Below, one piece after another: positions 1 through 8,297 of a stretch of DNA of 64,000 bases. Origin of the DNA: Ancylobacter radicis. GTDB taxonomy: Bacteria; Pseudomonadota; Alphaproteobacteria; Rhizobiales; Xanthobacteraceae. The stretch spans positions 1 through 64,000 of the forward strand of contig NZ_JAHCQH010000017.1 of NCBI RefSeq assembly GCF_018449475.1, read 5' to 3'. How positions within the stretch are numbered: position 1 is the stretch's first letter; each line of letters starts with the position of its first letter. The notes under the pieces are model-generated. The model saw only the letters and a program-made list of their open reading frames with translations. It was not told the DNA's origin and ran no database searches. The position numbers were made by a program, and so were the translations under genes.

Positions 1-127
1 TCGCGCCGCCCGACTCCGCAAGAACCTTCGTGATCGCCGCCGTCAGCGACGTCTTGCCATGGTCAACATGGCCAATCGTGCCAATGTTGCAGTGAGGCTT
101 CGAACGGTTGAACTTCTCTTTGGCCAT
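1..127 (-). CDS. tuf: Elongation factor Tu, N-terminal fragment (gene runs off the left edge)
   Basis: Delivers aminoacyl-tRNA to the ribosome as a GTPase. Only the first 42 codons lie in the window. They begin [14 protein letters not shown] and contain the G1 P-loop GHVDHGKTS (about residues 18-26), which is diagnostic for EF-Tu. The ATG is preceded by an AAGGAAA ribosome-binding site. In alphaproteobacteria tuf usually follows tRNA-Tyr and tRNA-Gly genes, and both are present about 2 kb upstream on the same strand. Here they are separated from tuf by a lipoprotein gene and a regulator gene. Confidence 0.95.
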   Translation of the reverse strand, partial: MAKEKFNRSKPHCNIGTIGHVDHGKTSLTAAITKVLAESGGA

Positions 128-264
128 AACTCGTTTCCTTCAGCGACATACGGGCCGCGAAAATCGGGCCGTGGGATAGGCGGTTTCCAGCCATTCCGCA
201 AGTGCCGCGCTGCAACGGAGCGCCACTGTCCCGCCGCCAGACCGATACAAACACCCCGGCGCGC

Positions 265-1104
265 TTACGAAGGGGGCGCCGCGCCCTTGTCGGTCCAGTC
301 GGGCGGCAGGCCAAGCCCGTCGCCGACAAGGTCGGCAAAGCCCGGCGCGCGGCCGAAGACGGCGCAGGCCGGGTATTTCGGCGTGCCCTTCAGCGCCATC
401 TGAATCTTCTCCTGCGAGGGCATGTCCGGCAGCTTGCCGAAGGGCGTATCGCCGGTCGAAACCAGCTTGCTGAAGTCCGCGCCGAACTCGGCGGCAAGGA
501 CATAGGCATCCCCCTCCTCCGCCACGCGCGAGGCGCCGACCAGGGCGCTGGCGCCGCGCGCCCAGGTCATCGCGACGATCTGATGACCGCTCGGCCCGTA
601 AGCCCCGGCCTCCATCGACAGGCTGCCCAGCCCGATCGGCAGGCGCGGCGTCGGCGCGATGAAATCGGGCAGGAACACGCTTTTGGCGATGCCGAGCCCC
701 TTCGACACCCCCACCATCGTGGCGTCGGTGCGCGTGACATGGGTAACGCTCGCCCGCACCGTCAGGTCAGCCGGCGCATCCGCCGCGACCACCTCGAACC
801 GTTCGCTCAATCCGGCACACAGGGCACGGTCGACCGCATTGGTGACGATGGCGCGCTGCTTCGGCGTGAACGGCGTTGCCAGCGCCGCCGGGGTGAACTG
901 CGTCGGCACGATGCGCACCGTGCGCGCCGCCAGCACCTGTTCCTTGTTGGCGCGCAATGCCGCGCGCGTCAGCGCGCCGTTGGACGGCGCGAGGTCGCTA
1001 TAGGAGGACAGCGTGCCACCCTGCTCCAGCGGCGCATTGGCACAGCCCCCGATCATGAGGCTGGTGAGGACGCCCATGAGGCGCGGCGCCCGGCCCCTCA
1101 TCAT
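265..1104 (-). CDS. DUF3313-type lipoprotein
   Basis: Predicted outer-membrane or periplasmic lipoprotein of 279 residues with no known biochemical role. From the chosen ATG the N-terminus has basic residues, a short hydrophobic stretch and the lipobox IGGC with the lipidated cysteine at residue 21. The rest is a single soluble domain resembling DUF3313. The start at 1104 is preferred to the longer reading because a GAGG lies 8 nt upstream and it puts the signal peptide at the N-terminus. The gene is divergent from the TetR gene at 1319 across a 214-bp gap with an inverted repeat, so it is a likely target of that regulator. The DUF3313 assignment is from overall sequence feel and is moderate. 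Confidence 0.7.
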   Translation of the reverse strand: MMRGRAPRLMGVLTSLMIGGCANAPLEQGGTLSSYSDLAPSNGALTRAALRANKEQVLAARTVRIVPTQFTPAALATPFTPKQRAIVTNAVDRALCAGLSERFEVVAADAPADLTVRASVTHVTRTDATMVGVSKGLGIAKSVFLPDFIAPTPRLPIGLGSLSMEAGAYGPSGHQIVAMTWARGASALVGASRVAEEGDAYVLAAEFGADFSKLVSTGDTPFGKLPDMPSQEKIQMALKGTPKYPACAVFGRAPGFADLVGDGLGLPPDWTDKGAAPPS

Positions 1105-1197
1105 CCGCCCGACCTCGCGCCACCGGCCTCGCGGGCGGAGGCGCCCATCTTCACTGCGGAGGCCAGCGGGAATCGCGTTCATCGGCTCACTAATTTG

Positions 1198-1223
1198 CAC
1201 CAAGTGTAATTTTGCACTGGGTG
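1198..1223. promoter_or_regulatory. Inverted repeat, candidate TetR operator
   Basis: The arms CACCAAGTG (1198-1206) and CACTGGGTG (1215-1223) are inverted copies with one mismatch and an 8-nt spacer. A second inverted pair, GTGTAA/TTGCAC, is nested in the same stretch. It lies in the gap between the divergent lipoprotein and TetR genes, where TetR-family repressors typically bind. That it is the operator is inference. Confidence 0.5.
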
Positions 1224-1318
1224 ACGTTTGGCTGTGGCCGATCTATGGCTTAATTCCAGTCGCCAAAGCTGGCGCGGGCGCCCCGCAAGGGGTGCCCGGC
1301 GAATCAGAGGGCGGGACG

Positions 1319-1954
1319 ATGGCGAGCATGGCCGGCAAGCCGCAGGGGCTGCGCGCCCGCAAACGCGGCCAGACGCAGAAGCGCCTGCGCGAGGCGGCCC
1401 TGCGGCTATTCCTTGAAAACGGCTACGACGCGACCACGCTCGATGACATCGCGGCGGCGGCGGGCGTGTCGCGGCGAACGATCTTCTACTACTTCAGAAG
1501 CAAGGACGAGATCGTCTTCCAGCCGATCGACCAGTTCCGCGCGACCTTGGTCGAGCAGGTCGCGACCGGCCTGCCCGACCAGCCTCCCCTGCCCTTGCTG
1601 AGGGCGGCGATCATCGGGCTCTGCAGCGATGTTGACGTGCGGCTGGCAATGCAGACCGCCCGGCTGCTGCACGGCACCGATGAGTTGAACACACGCCGCA
1701 TACTCCGCCACATGCAGCTTGAAGCGGCGATTTTCGAAGCCCTCTGCCAGCGATGGCCCTCGCCCGGGCAACACCCACGGCTCCGTTTCGTGGCCATGAT
1801 GGCGATCGGCGCCTTGAGGCTCGCCTTGGACGCCTGGATCGGACAGGACGGGACATCATCCCTCGTCTCCTGCGTCGAGGAGGCGTTCGACACGCTGGAG
1901 CAGGCGCTGGAGTGGCCTTCCGAGGCACCCGGCGACAGCGGGCGCGCGACATAG
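1319..1954 (+). CDS. TetR/AcrR family transcriptional regulator
   Basis: DNA-binding regulator of 211 residues. Residues about 19-65 form a TetR_N helix-turn-helix, with the family signature GYDATTLDDIAAAAGVSRRT followed by IFYYFRSKDEIV. The C-terminal two thirds is a poorly conserved helical ligand-binding and dimerisation domain, so the inducer cannot be named. The ATG at 1319 follows a GAGGG ribosome-binding site. The open frame continues upstream to about 1013, but that part crosses the intergenic operator region. Divergent from the DUF3313 lipoprotein, which it probably controls together with itself. Confidence 0.85.
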   Translation: MASMAGKPQGLRARKRGQTQKRLREAALRLFLENGYDATTLDDIAAAAGVSRRTIFYYFRSKDEIVFQPIDQFRATLVEQVATGLPDQPPLPLLRAAIIGLCSDVDVRLAMQTARLLHGTDELNTRRILRHMQLEAAIFEALCQRWPSPGQHPRLRFVAMMAIGALRLALDAWIGQDGTSSLVSCVEEAFDTLEQALEWPSEAPGDSGRAT

Positions 1955-2038
1955 AGACCCCAGCCGCATCCGACGTCGGGCGGAGCAGGCATTGCCGGCG
2001 CCCTAGCTCACTGGCGCGAAACATTCGGAGAGGAAGGC

Positions 2039-2112
2039 TGGAGCGGGTGAAGGGAATCGAACCCTCGTCATCAGCTTGGAAGGCTGTTGCTCTACCATTG
2101 AGCTACACCCGC
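2039..2112 (-). tRNA. tRNA-Gly (anticodon TCC)
   Basis: On the minus strand the acceptor arm GCGGGTG pairs with CACCCGC, the D arm is GCTC/GAGC, the anticodon loop reads CTTCCAA, and the T arm contains GGTTCGATTCC. The terminal CCA is encoded, with discriminator T. It lies 32 nt from tRNA-Tyr, as in the conserved alphaproteobacterial tRNA-Tyr/tRNA-Gly/tuf cluster. Confidence 0.96.
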
Positions 2113-2144
2113 GAGGGCCGAGGCAAGCATAGCGGAGAGCGACG

Positions 2145-2229
2145 TGGTGGGGGAGGTAGGACTCGAACCTACGAAGGCGTAGCCAGCGGATTTACAGTCC
2201 GCCCCCTTTGCCGCTCGGGACACTCCCCC
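2145..2229 (-). tRNA. tRNA-Tyr (anticodon GTA)
   Basis: An 85-nt class II tRNA on the minus strand. The acceptor arm GGGGGAG pairs with CTCCCCC, the anticodon loop is CTGTAAA, there is a long variable arm, the T loop is GGTTCGAGTCC, and ACCA is encoded at the 3' end. The long variable arm and GTA anticodon identify tRNA-Tyr. Confidence 0.96.
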
Positions 2230-2453
2230 TTGCACGTCGGTCGCGCCGCGAGGGCATCGACCACCGACCGTCAAGGTCGTCGGAAACGACACATGAGTAT
2301 GTGCCGTGACCGTGCGGCGCGCTTTATGGTGGGGTGCCCCTGCCCTGTCAACCCCGCCGGCCCCGGCTATCCCCTGCCGCGGCGCATCGCGACCGGCCGC
2401 GCTTCTCCGCCACGGCAAATTGCCAAGCGCCGCGCGGCGTGACAGAAGGCGCC

Positions 2454-3332
2454 ATGAACGACCGTCCGCGCCGCCCTTCCGATCGCCCCACCCACCCCGC
2501 CAAGCCCGGCTTTGGCGGCGCCCGCACGCGCGGCGATGGCGCTGGTGGAGGCAAATCCGGCTCGAAGACCGGCGGGCGTCCCCGTCCGGCCGGACGTCCC
2601 TTCGGCGAATGGCCGGACGATGTGGCGATTCTCTATGGCTGGCACAGCGTGGTGGAAGCCCTGCGCAACCCGCGCCGCAAGGTGCGCCGACTCATGGCCA
2701 CGGAAAACGCCCTTAAGCGGCTCGAAGACGAATCGATTCCGCTCAAGACCCCACCGGAACTGGTGCGCCCCGGCGAGATCGACCGCCTGGTCGGGCCGGA
2801 TGCGGTGCACCAGGGCCTGTTCGCCGAATGCGATCCCCTGCCGTCGCTCGGCCTCGACGACGCCGCCGAGAACGACCTCGTGCTGGTGCTCGACCAGATC
2901 ACCGATCCGCACAATGTCGGCGCCATCGTGCGCTCGGCGGCGGCGCTGAAGGTCGGCGCCATCATCACCACGGCCCGCCACAGCCCGGCGGCCACCGGCG
3001 TGCTCGCCAAGAGCGCCAGCGGCGGGCTGGAACATGTGCCGTTCTGCTTCGTCGGCAATCTCGCCCGGGCGCTGGAAGACCTGAAGAATCGCGGCGTTCA
3101 GGTGGTTGGCCTCGACAGCGAGGGACCCGCCGACCTGATCGACACCAAGCTGCGCCGTCCCGTCGCGCTGGTGCTAGGCGCCGAGGGCAAGGGGCTGCGC
3201 CAGCTCACGCGCCAGACCTGCGACACGCTCGCCCGCATCGACCTGCCCGGCGCCATCGTCAGCCTGAACGTGTCGAACGCGGCCGTGCTGGCGCTGCATA
3301 TCGCCCGCCGCGCCATCGGCCAGCCGGGCTGA
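2454..3332 (+). CDS. rlmB: 23S rRNA (guanosine-2'-O-)-methyltransferase, TrmH/SpoU family
   Basis: Methylates the 2'-O of a guanosine in 23S rRNA (G2251 in E. coli) using SAM; cytoplasmic. It is 292 residues, with a basic Gly/Arg-rich disordered leader (residues 1-50), the SpoU substrate-binding domain (about 56-130) and the knotted SPOUT methyltransferase domain. Motif I is DPHNVGAIVR (151-160), motif II is VLGAEGKGLR, and motif III is SLNVSNAAVLALHIAR. The ATG at 2454 was chosen because upstream codons are low-complexity Pro/Arg and overlap the tRNA side. It is divergent from tRNA-Tyr, the arrangement typical of Rhizobiales. Assignment as RlmB rather than another SpoU enzyme rests on that context. 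Confidence 0.88.
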   Translation: MNDRPRRPSDRPTHPAKPGFGGARTRGDGAGGGKSGSKTGGRPRPAGRPFGEWPDDVAILYGWHSVVEALRNPRRKVRRLMATENALKRLEDESIPLKTPPELVRPGEIDRLVGPDAVHQGLFAECDPLPSLGLDDAAENDLVLVLDQITDPHNVGAIVRSAAALKVGAIITTARHSPAATGVLAKSASGGLEHVPFCFVGNLARALEDLKNRGVQVVGLDSEGPADLIDTKLRRPVALVLGAEGKGLRQLTRQTCDTLARIDLPGAIVSLNVSNAAVLALHIARRAIGQPG

Positions 3333-3689
3333 GCCGAGCACTTCCCCTCAAGACAGAACTAAGCCGGCATAATTCTTTCGCATTGCAGCAAAGACGCCGT
3401 TACGACCAATTGCCAATCGTCAAACGCTTACGTTTTCGCCAAGGTTTCCTTTGAGGCAGTGGCGGAACGCAAGAATTCCGCGCGCCGACATCCGGGGCCG
3501 GCGCCGCACACGCTTTCGAGCGGGCCGCTTCCGGGAGGAAATGGCCCGGTCGGTGGCGTTCCCAGAGGGACTCCCAAGATCGTTCGGCAAGACTGACGAG
3601 GCTCCATAGGGAGTCTGTGGTGTTCAACGCGCATTCAGACGATGCGCGAAGGCATTCTCGCGCGATTATTCTGGGGAAGGGACGAGATC
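3333..3689. other. 357-nt non-coding gap with two small inverted repeats
   Basis: No credible gene. The inverted pair GACTCCC (3569-3575) and GGGAGTC (3609-3615) could form a long-loop stem. A 6-bp hairpin GCGCGA/TCGCGC (3644-3649, 3658-3663) lies in the leader just ahead of the transporter ATG. No T-rich terminator follows rlmB, and no promoter could be assigned with confidence. Confidence 0.4.
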
Positions 3690-5363
3690 ATGAGCGTGAC
3701 GACGGGAGGGGCGCCAGCAAAGGCGGCGCCGATGACCAAGGAAGAGAGGAAGGTCATTATCGCCTCCTCCGCCGGTACGGTATTCGAGTGGTATGACTTC
3801 TATCTCGCGGGCTCACTGGCCGCGAATATCGCAATGACCTTCGTGCCCGGCAGCAACGACACCGCGAAGTTCATCTTCGTGCTGTTCGGTTTCGCCGCCG
3901 GCTTCGCGGTGCGCCCCTTCGGCGCGCTGTTCTTCGGTCGCCTTGGCGATCTCATCGGCCGCAAATACACCTTCCTCGTCACCATGACGCTGATGGGCAT
4001 CGCCACCTTCGCGGTGGGTCTGCTGCCGGGCTACGACACGATCGGCTATGCCGCGCCGGTCATCTTCATCCTCTGCCGTCTCGCCCAGGGCCTCGCGCTC
4101 GGCGGTGAGTATGGCGGCGCAGCGACCTATGTCGCCGAGCACGCCCCGCATGGGCGGCGCGGCTTCTACACCTCGTGGATCCAGACCACGGCCACGGTCG
4201 GCCTGTTCCTGTCGCTGCTGGTCATCCTGACCCTGCGCCTGTCCATGTCGCCGGAAGACTTCAACGCCTGGGGCTGGCGCGTTCCGTTCCTGCTGTCGAT
4301 CATCCTGCTCGGCTTCTCGATCTGGATCCGCCTGCAGCTCAGCGAATCCCCGGCCTTCCAGAAGATGAAGGCAGAGGGCACGCGCTCCAAGGCGCCGCTG
4401 ACCGAGGCCTTCGGCCGCTGGTCCAACGCCAAGATCGCCCTGATCGCCCTGTTCGGCGGCACCGCCGGCCAGGCCGTCGTCTGGTACACCGGCCAGTTCT
4501 ACGCGCTGTTCTTCCTGACCCAGACACTGAAGGTGGACGGCACGACAGCCAACCTGCTGATCGCCGCCGGCCTGCTGATTGGCACCCCGTTCTTCATCCT
4601 GTTCGGCTGGCTGTCGGACAAGATCGGCCGCAAGCCGATCCTGATCGCCGGCTGCCTGATCGCGGCGGCGACCTATTTCCCGCTGTTCGAGAACATCGCC
4701 CGCATCGCCAATCCGCAGCTCATTGCGGCGACGGAAAATGTGAAGATCAACATCACCGCCGATCCCGCGAGCTGCGGCACGCTGTTCGACCCGGTGGGCG
4801 TGCGCATCTTCACCCGGCCGTGCGATCTCTACCGCCGCACGCTGGCGACCAACTCGATGCACTATGAACTGCAGCCGGGACCGGCGGGCTCGCCCCTCGT
4901 CGCCTCGGTCAACGGCACGCCCGTCACCATCGCCGATACCGACAAGGCTGGCGCGGCGCTCGTCGCGGCGGCCCAGGCGGCCGGCTACCCGAAGGTCGGC
5001 GACCCGTCGATCCTGAAGCAGCCGACCATTGGCGGCGTCCTCAGCGATCCTCGCTCGCTGTCGGTCATCGGCCTGCTGTTCATCCTCGTGCTCTATGTGA
5101 CGATGGTCTACGGCCCGATCGCCGCCCTGCTGGTCGAACTGTTCCCGACCCGCATCCGCTACACCGGCATGTCGCTGCCCTACCACATCGGCAATGGCTG
5201 GTTCGGCGGCTTCCTGCCGCCCACCGCCTTCGCCATCGTGGCGGCCACGGGCAATATCTTCTCCGGCCTGTGGTACCCGATCGTGGTCGCGCTGATGACG
5301 GTGGTCATCGCCATCATCTTCCTGCCGGAGACCAAGGACCGGGACCTCGAAGACTGGCATTGA
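3690..5363 (+). CDS. MFS transporter, metabolite:H+ symporter (MHS) type with periplasmic insert
   Basis: Inner-membrane proton-coupled symporter of 557 residues, related to the MHS branch (KgtP/ProP/ShiA relatives). Substrate unknown, probably an organic acid or osmolyte. The N-terminal half carries FEWYDFYLAG at the first membrane segment and motif A GRLGDLIGRK (83-92); motif A repeats as GWLSDKIGRK (306-315). Between predicted TM9 and TM10 there is an insert of about 120 residues (336-455), which standard topology places in the periplasm; it contains two cysteines (C362, C378). The protein ends PETKDRDLEDWH, typical of the family. The start at 3690 follows GGGGAAGGGA; the frame also opens at 3642 without a better ribosome-binding site. 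A strong terminator follows. Confidence 0.85.
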   Translation: MSVTTGGAPAKAAPMTKEERKVIIASSAGTVFEWYDFYLAGSLAANIAMTFVPGSNDTAKFIFVLFGFAAGFAVRPFGALFFGRLGDLIGRKYTFLVTMTLMGIATFAVGLLPGYDTIGYAAPVIFILCRLAQGLALGGEYGGAATYVAEHAPHGRRGFYTSWIQTTATVGLFLSLLVILTLRLSMSPEDFNAWGWRVPFLLSIILLGFSIWIRLQLSESPAFQKMKAEGTRSKAPLTEAFGRWSNAKIALIALFGGTAGQAVVWYTGQFYALFFLTQTLKVDGTTANLLIAAGLLIGTPFFILFGWLSDKIGRKPILIAGCLIAAATYFPLFENIARIANPQLIAATENVKINITADPASCGTLFDPVGVRIFTRPCDLYRRTLATNSMHYELQPGPAGSPLVASVNGTPVTIADTDKAGAALVAAAQAAGYPKVGDPSILKQPTIGGVLSDPRSLSVIGLLFILVLYVTMVYGPIAALLVELFPTRIRYTGMSLPYHIGNGWFGGFLPPTAFAIVAATGNIFSGLWYPIVVALMTVVIAIIFLPETKDRDLEDWH

Positions 5364-5415
5364 GCCTTTGCCAACACGCCGGCGGCGCCTTCGGGTGCCG
5401 CCGGCCCCATATGAG

Positions 5416-5446
5416 AACGGCCCCGTCGCAGGACGGGGCCGTTTTT
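5416..5446 (+). terminator. Rho-independent terminator after the MFS gene
   Basis: A perfect 12-bp GC-rich stem (5416-5427 with 5432-5443), a 4-nt loop GCAG, then a T run. It lies about 50 nt after the MFS stop codon and 41 nt before the end of the convergent RidA gene. Confidence 0.85.
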
Positions 5447-5486
5447 CGTTCAGCGTCACTCGTTCAGTGCGTCTGGAGCGCGGCGA

Positions 5487-5828
5487 TCAGACCGCGGCGG
5501 TGACGACGATCTCGACCAGATAGTCCGGGGTGGCGAGCGCCGCCTCGACGGTCGCGCGGGCCGGGGTGTGGCCGGCCGGCACCCAGCCGTCCCACACCGC
5601 GTTCATCTCGCCGAAGGTGGCGATGTCGGCGAGGTAGATGGTGGCGGCGAGGATCTTGGTCTTGTCGGTACCGGCGGCGGCCAGCAGCGCGTCAATCTGG
5701 TCGAGCACGCCCTTGGTCTGGGCGGCGACGCCGTCGCCGAGCGCAACCTGTCCGGCGACATAGACGACCGAGCCATGGACGACCGCCTGGCTCATGCGCG
5801 GGCCGATCTCGATTCTCTTGATGCTCAT
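5487..5828 (-). CDS. RidA/YjgF/UK114 family protein
   Basis: A 113-residue single-domain protein of the Rid superfamily. Canonical RidA hydrolyses reactive 2-aminoacrylate and other enamine/imine intermediates to keto acids and ammonia; members form cytoplasmic trimers. The family C-terminal block PARATVEAALATPDYLVEI carries the conserved arginine that contacts the substrate carboxylate. The ATG at 5828 is chosen because the family begins close to the S-I-K-R-I strand; the frame extends 7 codons further without need. Context (MFS and OmpA neighbours) gives no pathway, and Rid2-type members may differ in substrate. Confidence 0.85.
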   Translation of the reverse strand: MSIKRIEIGPRMSQAVVHGSVVYVAGQVALGDGVAAQTKGVLDQIDALLAAAGTDKTKILAATIYLADIATFGEMNAVWDGWVPAGHTPARATVEAALATPDYLVEIVVTAAV

Positions 5829-5850
5829 CTGACAAACTCTGGTTTTCAAA

Positions 5851-5894
5851 AGGAAAGGCCGGCGGAACGCCCTGGAGGCGAACCGGCCGGCCTT
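5851..5894 (-). terminator. Probable terminator after the OmpA-like gene
   Basis: The inverted repeat AAGGCCGGC (5855-5863) and GCCGGCCTT (5886-5894) reads on the minus strand as a stem followed by TTTCCTTTTG. The 22-nt loop makes it weaker than the terminator at 5416. Position fits the end of the minus-strand pair starting at 7027. Confidence 0.5.
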
Positions 5895-5946
5895 GGTAGC
5901 ACAGGAAGAACGGGAGCGCCGCCCCCGCCCTTCGGTCAGATGCCGC

Positions 5947-6573
5947 TCACTGCGGGTTGGTGACGGCCTTCGGCATCGGGCCCATCGTGCCGATGTTGAA
6001 GATCTGCACGCGACGATTGATCGGGTCTTCCGGCTTGGACGGCACCTGCAGCGCCTCCTGGCCGAGACCCAGCGCCTGAAGGCGCTCCGGCGACACCTGA
6101 TAGACCACCACCAGCGCCTGGACGATGGCGTCCGCGCGCTCCTGGCTGAGCTTCAGATTGTACGCGCGGGTGCCGGTCGTGTCGGTGTTGCCCACCACCA
6201 CGAACTTGTAGTTCCACAGGATCGGGTGATGCAGCGCATCGGCGATGGAACCCAGCGTCTCGTAGGACTCGGGGCGGATGATCGACGAGTTCAGCGCGAA
6301 CTGAATCTGCACCGTGATCTGCGCCAGCTTGTCGAGCCGCTTGGCGATCTCGGACTTGTCGAGCGGCAGCGGCTTGTTCGCCGCTACGGCGTCCTGCGCC
6401 ATCTTGCGCAGCAGTTCGACCGTGAGCGAGGGATCGTCATTGGTGACGCCCGACAGCCCCTGGATGATCTGCTGATTGCTGAGGTCGGTCTGCGCCGACG
6501 CACTGGTCGCGAGCGGTGCCGCGAGAGAGGCGGCGAGCGCGAGGCCGCCGACGAAACGGATGAAACGGGTCAT
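5947..6573 (-). CDS. OmpA family protein (peptidoglycan-binding C-terminal domain)
   Basis: A 208-residue exported protein. Residues 1-27 are a Sec signal peptide ending ATSASAQ. The middle (about 30-100) is helical without a recognisable barrel. The C-terminal ~100 residues match the OmpA/MotB peptidoglycan-binding domain, with GNTDTTG and YNLKLSQERADAI holding the conserved Asp and Arg that bind diaminopimelate. It therefore probably anchors something to the cell wall from the periplasm rather than acting as a porin. The start at 6573 follows AGGGA. It is 31 nt downstream of the cysteine-rich protein gene on the same strand, so the two are likely one transcript. Confidence 0.82.
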   Translation of the reverse strand: MTRFIRFVGGLALAASLAAPLATSASAQTDLSNQQIIQGLSGVTNDDPSLTVELLRKMAQDAVAANKPLPLDKSEIAKRLDKLAQITVQIQFALNSSIIRPESYETLGSIADALHHPILWNYKFVVVGNTDTTGTRAYNLKLSQERADAIVQALVVVYQVSPERLQALGLGQEALQVPSKPEDPINRRVQIFNIGTMGPMPKAVTNPQ

Positions 6574-6604
6574 GATCTGTCTATCCCTGGCTTTGCCGTT
6601 TTCG

Positions 6605-7027
6605 TCAGTTGGCCCAGCCGGCATCGAGCAGCACCTGCTTGCAGGCAGGCCGCACGACCTTGGTCGAGGCGAGCAGGCAGTCCAGCATCTGGGCATCGCC
6701 CGGCCGGACGCCGGAGCAGAATTCCTGCGCGCTGGGAGCGCAGATCTTGAACGAGCCCGACTGCGCGGCGACGCGCTTGGCGATCGAGGCCTGAGCGGCC
6801 GCGAAATCGTCGAAGCACGCGCGCGGCACCTGATCCTGATGCTGCATCAGGCACTGCATGACCTGACCCGTGCCGATGTTCACCTTTGAGCAGAAACGCT
6901 CGATGGAGGGGCCGCAGCTCTTGGCGATCAAGGCGCCGGCCTGCGCATAACTCATCGTCTGCGCGGATGCCGTGCCGGCGGTTGCCGCAAGCAGAAGGGC
7001 CCCCAGCCCAAATACGATACCCTTCAT
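6605..7027 (-). CDS. Small secreted cysteine-rich repeat protein
   Basis: A 140-residue protein with a clear signal peptide (residues 1-22, ending GTASAQ). The mature part has two copies of a cysteine-rich unit: C-G-P-S-I-E-R-F-C ... C-L-M-Q ... C-F-D-D, then C-A-P-S-A-Q-E-F-C ... C-L-L-A ... C-K-Q. The even number of spaced cysteines suggests disulfide-linked helices like cysteine-rich GLG1 repeats. No function is known. The ATG at 7027 follows a good GGAGGCGAG site. It is the first gene of the pair with the OmpA-like protein; co-transcription suggests both act in the periplasm or cell wall. Confidence 0.8.
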   Translation of the reverse strand: MKGIVFGLGALLLAATAGTASAQTMSYAQAGALIAKSCGPSIERFCSKVNIGTGQVMQCLMQHQDQVPRACFDDFAAAQASIAKRVAAQSGSFKICAPSAQEFCSGVRPGDAQMLDCLLASTKVVRPACKQVLLDAGWAN

Positions 7028-7314
7028 GTGTATCTCGCCTCCGTGCGAGTTAGTCGCGGCATACGGGCCGCCCCCGATTCGACGCCCTCGTCGAGCGACG
7101 ATGGTAATTCTGTCGCAGAACGCAGCGTCATGCGCAATGATTGAGCATCCTGCAACTTTAGGGAAGCTCCGGATTGCCACCTCCCCCCGATGAGCCGGCA
7201 GCGCGGGAACAGCTCGCGTGGACCGCGGCGGCAGTGTCTTGACGCCCGGCGCCAGTTGCGGGAAGACGACGCACCCGCCCGGCTGGCGCCCTTCCGCCGG
7301 CATGGGACCGGAAT

Positions 7315-7389
<75 letters not shown>

Positions 7390-7394
7390 GTTCC

Positions 7395-8297
7395 TCACGC
7401 CACCCGCCGCAGCCAAAGGCTGCCGCCGCGCCGTGCCAGGAAGTCCGGCAGGCGCGCCGCGAACACCTCCGGATGGTGCCGCGCCATGAACGAATTGAAC
7501 AGCAGGATTTCAAAGCGTTCGTTGAACTGCAGAAAAGAGCGGACCATATAAGCCTCGTTCCAGGCGCGCCCTTCCTTCAGCCAGTTTTCCGGGTATTCGA
7601 ACGGCCAGAGGATGTCGTGAATGTGCACCACGACACCCGGCGCGAGACGGGGAATGACTTCGCGGAACGCGAAGTCCACGTCACTGCCTGTCTTCACCAC
7701 ATGCGAGCTGTCGATAAACAGGATGTCGTCGGCTTCCAAAGTGGCGAACAGGCTGTCAGGCATGTCCTGGAGCCTCGCCACGCGGATGTCGCAGCGCAAT
7801 TTGTCGTCGGCGGTCAACCGACTCAGCAACCGCTCGGGATAGGGCTCGATGAAGGTAAAGCGGGTCTCCAGCGCCGGATCCGCATCCACCGTGTCCAGCA
7901 TCAGCGCGGAGGAATGCCCGGAACCGACCTCGATGACCCGTTTCGGCCGGAAATGGCGCATCAGCGCGTAGGCCGCCCACGCGTCGGCGAATTCGAAGAA
8001 CTTATTGTTCTGGTGGTAGCGCGAGAGCGGGCTGGGCTCGGGCAGGCTGCCAAATCGCTCAATCAGAGAAGCTGCGAAGGCGCACTGCGCTTCGGCCCGG
8101 AGGTCAATTCCCGGCAATTCTGCTTGCGCCCGTCGAGCCTCCCGTCCGGCCTCCTCCAGAAGCAGCTCCGTCGAGGGTACCGGCGAATAAAAATGTCCCG
8201 GTTTGGCAAATTTAAGAAAGGGGTTTGCCTCGGCCAACAGGCCGGCCTGCACGATCCGGCGAAACCGGGAAAAGGGTAGCTTTAACGTGGCAAGCAT
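7395..8297 (-). CDS. Class I SAM-dependent methyltransferase
   Basis: A 300-residue predicted cytoplasmic methyltransferase. The SAM-binding motif I is VIEVGSGHSSALML in mid-protein. Motif II acidic residues lie in FTFIEPYPERLL, and the later DDILFIDSSHV plus VVVHIHDILWPFEYP resemble the Methyltransf_24 group, which includes sugar or natural-product methyltransferases. An N-terminal ~100-residue helical region precedes the domain. The ATG at 8297 follows GAGG with 6-nt spacing; a longer reading from a GTG at 8333 has no such site. It stands alone, convergent with tRNA-Thr, so the substrate cannot be inferred. Confidence 0.75.
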   Translation of the reverse strand: MLATLKLPFSRFRRIVQAGLLAEANPFLKFAKPGHFYSPVPSTELLLEEAGREARRAQAELPGIDLRAEAQCAFAASLIERFGSLPEPSPLSRYHQNNKFFEFADAWAAYALMRHFRPKRVIEVGSGHSSALMLDTVDADPALETRFTFIEPYPERLLSRLTADDKLRCDIRVARLQDMPDSLFATLEADDILFIDSSHVVKTGSDVDFAFREVIPRLAPGVVVHIHDILWPFEYPENWLKEGRAWNEAYMVRSFLQFNERFEILLFNSFMARHHPEVFAARLPDFLARRGGSLWLRRVA

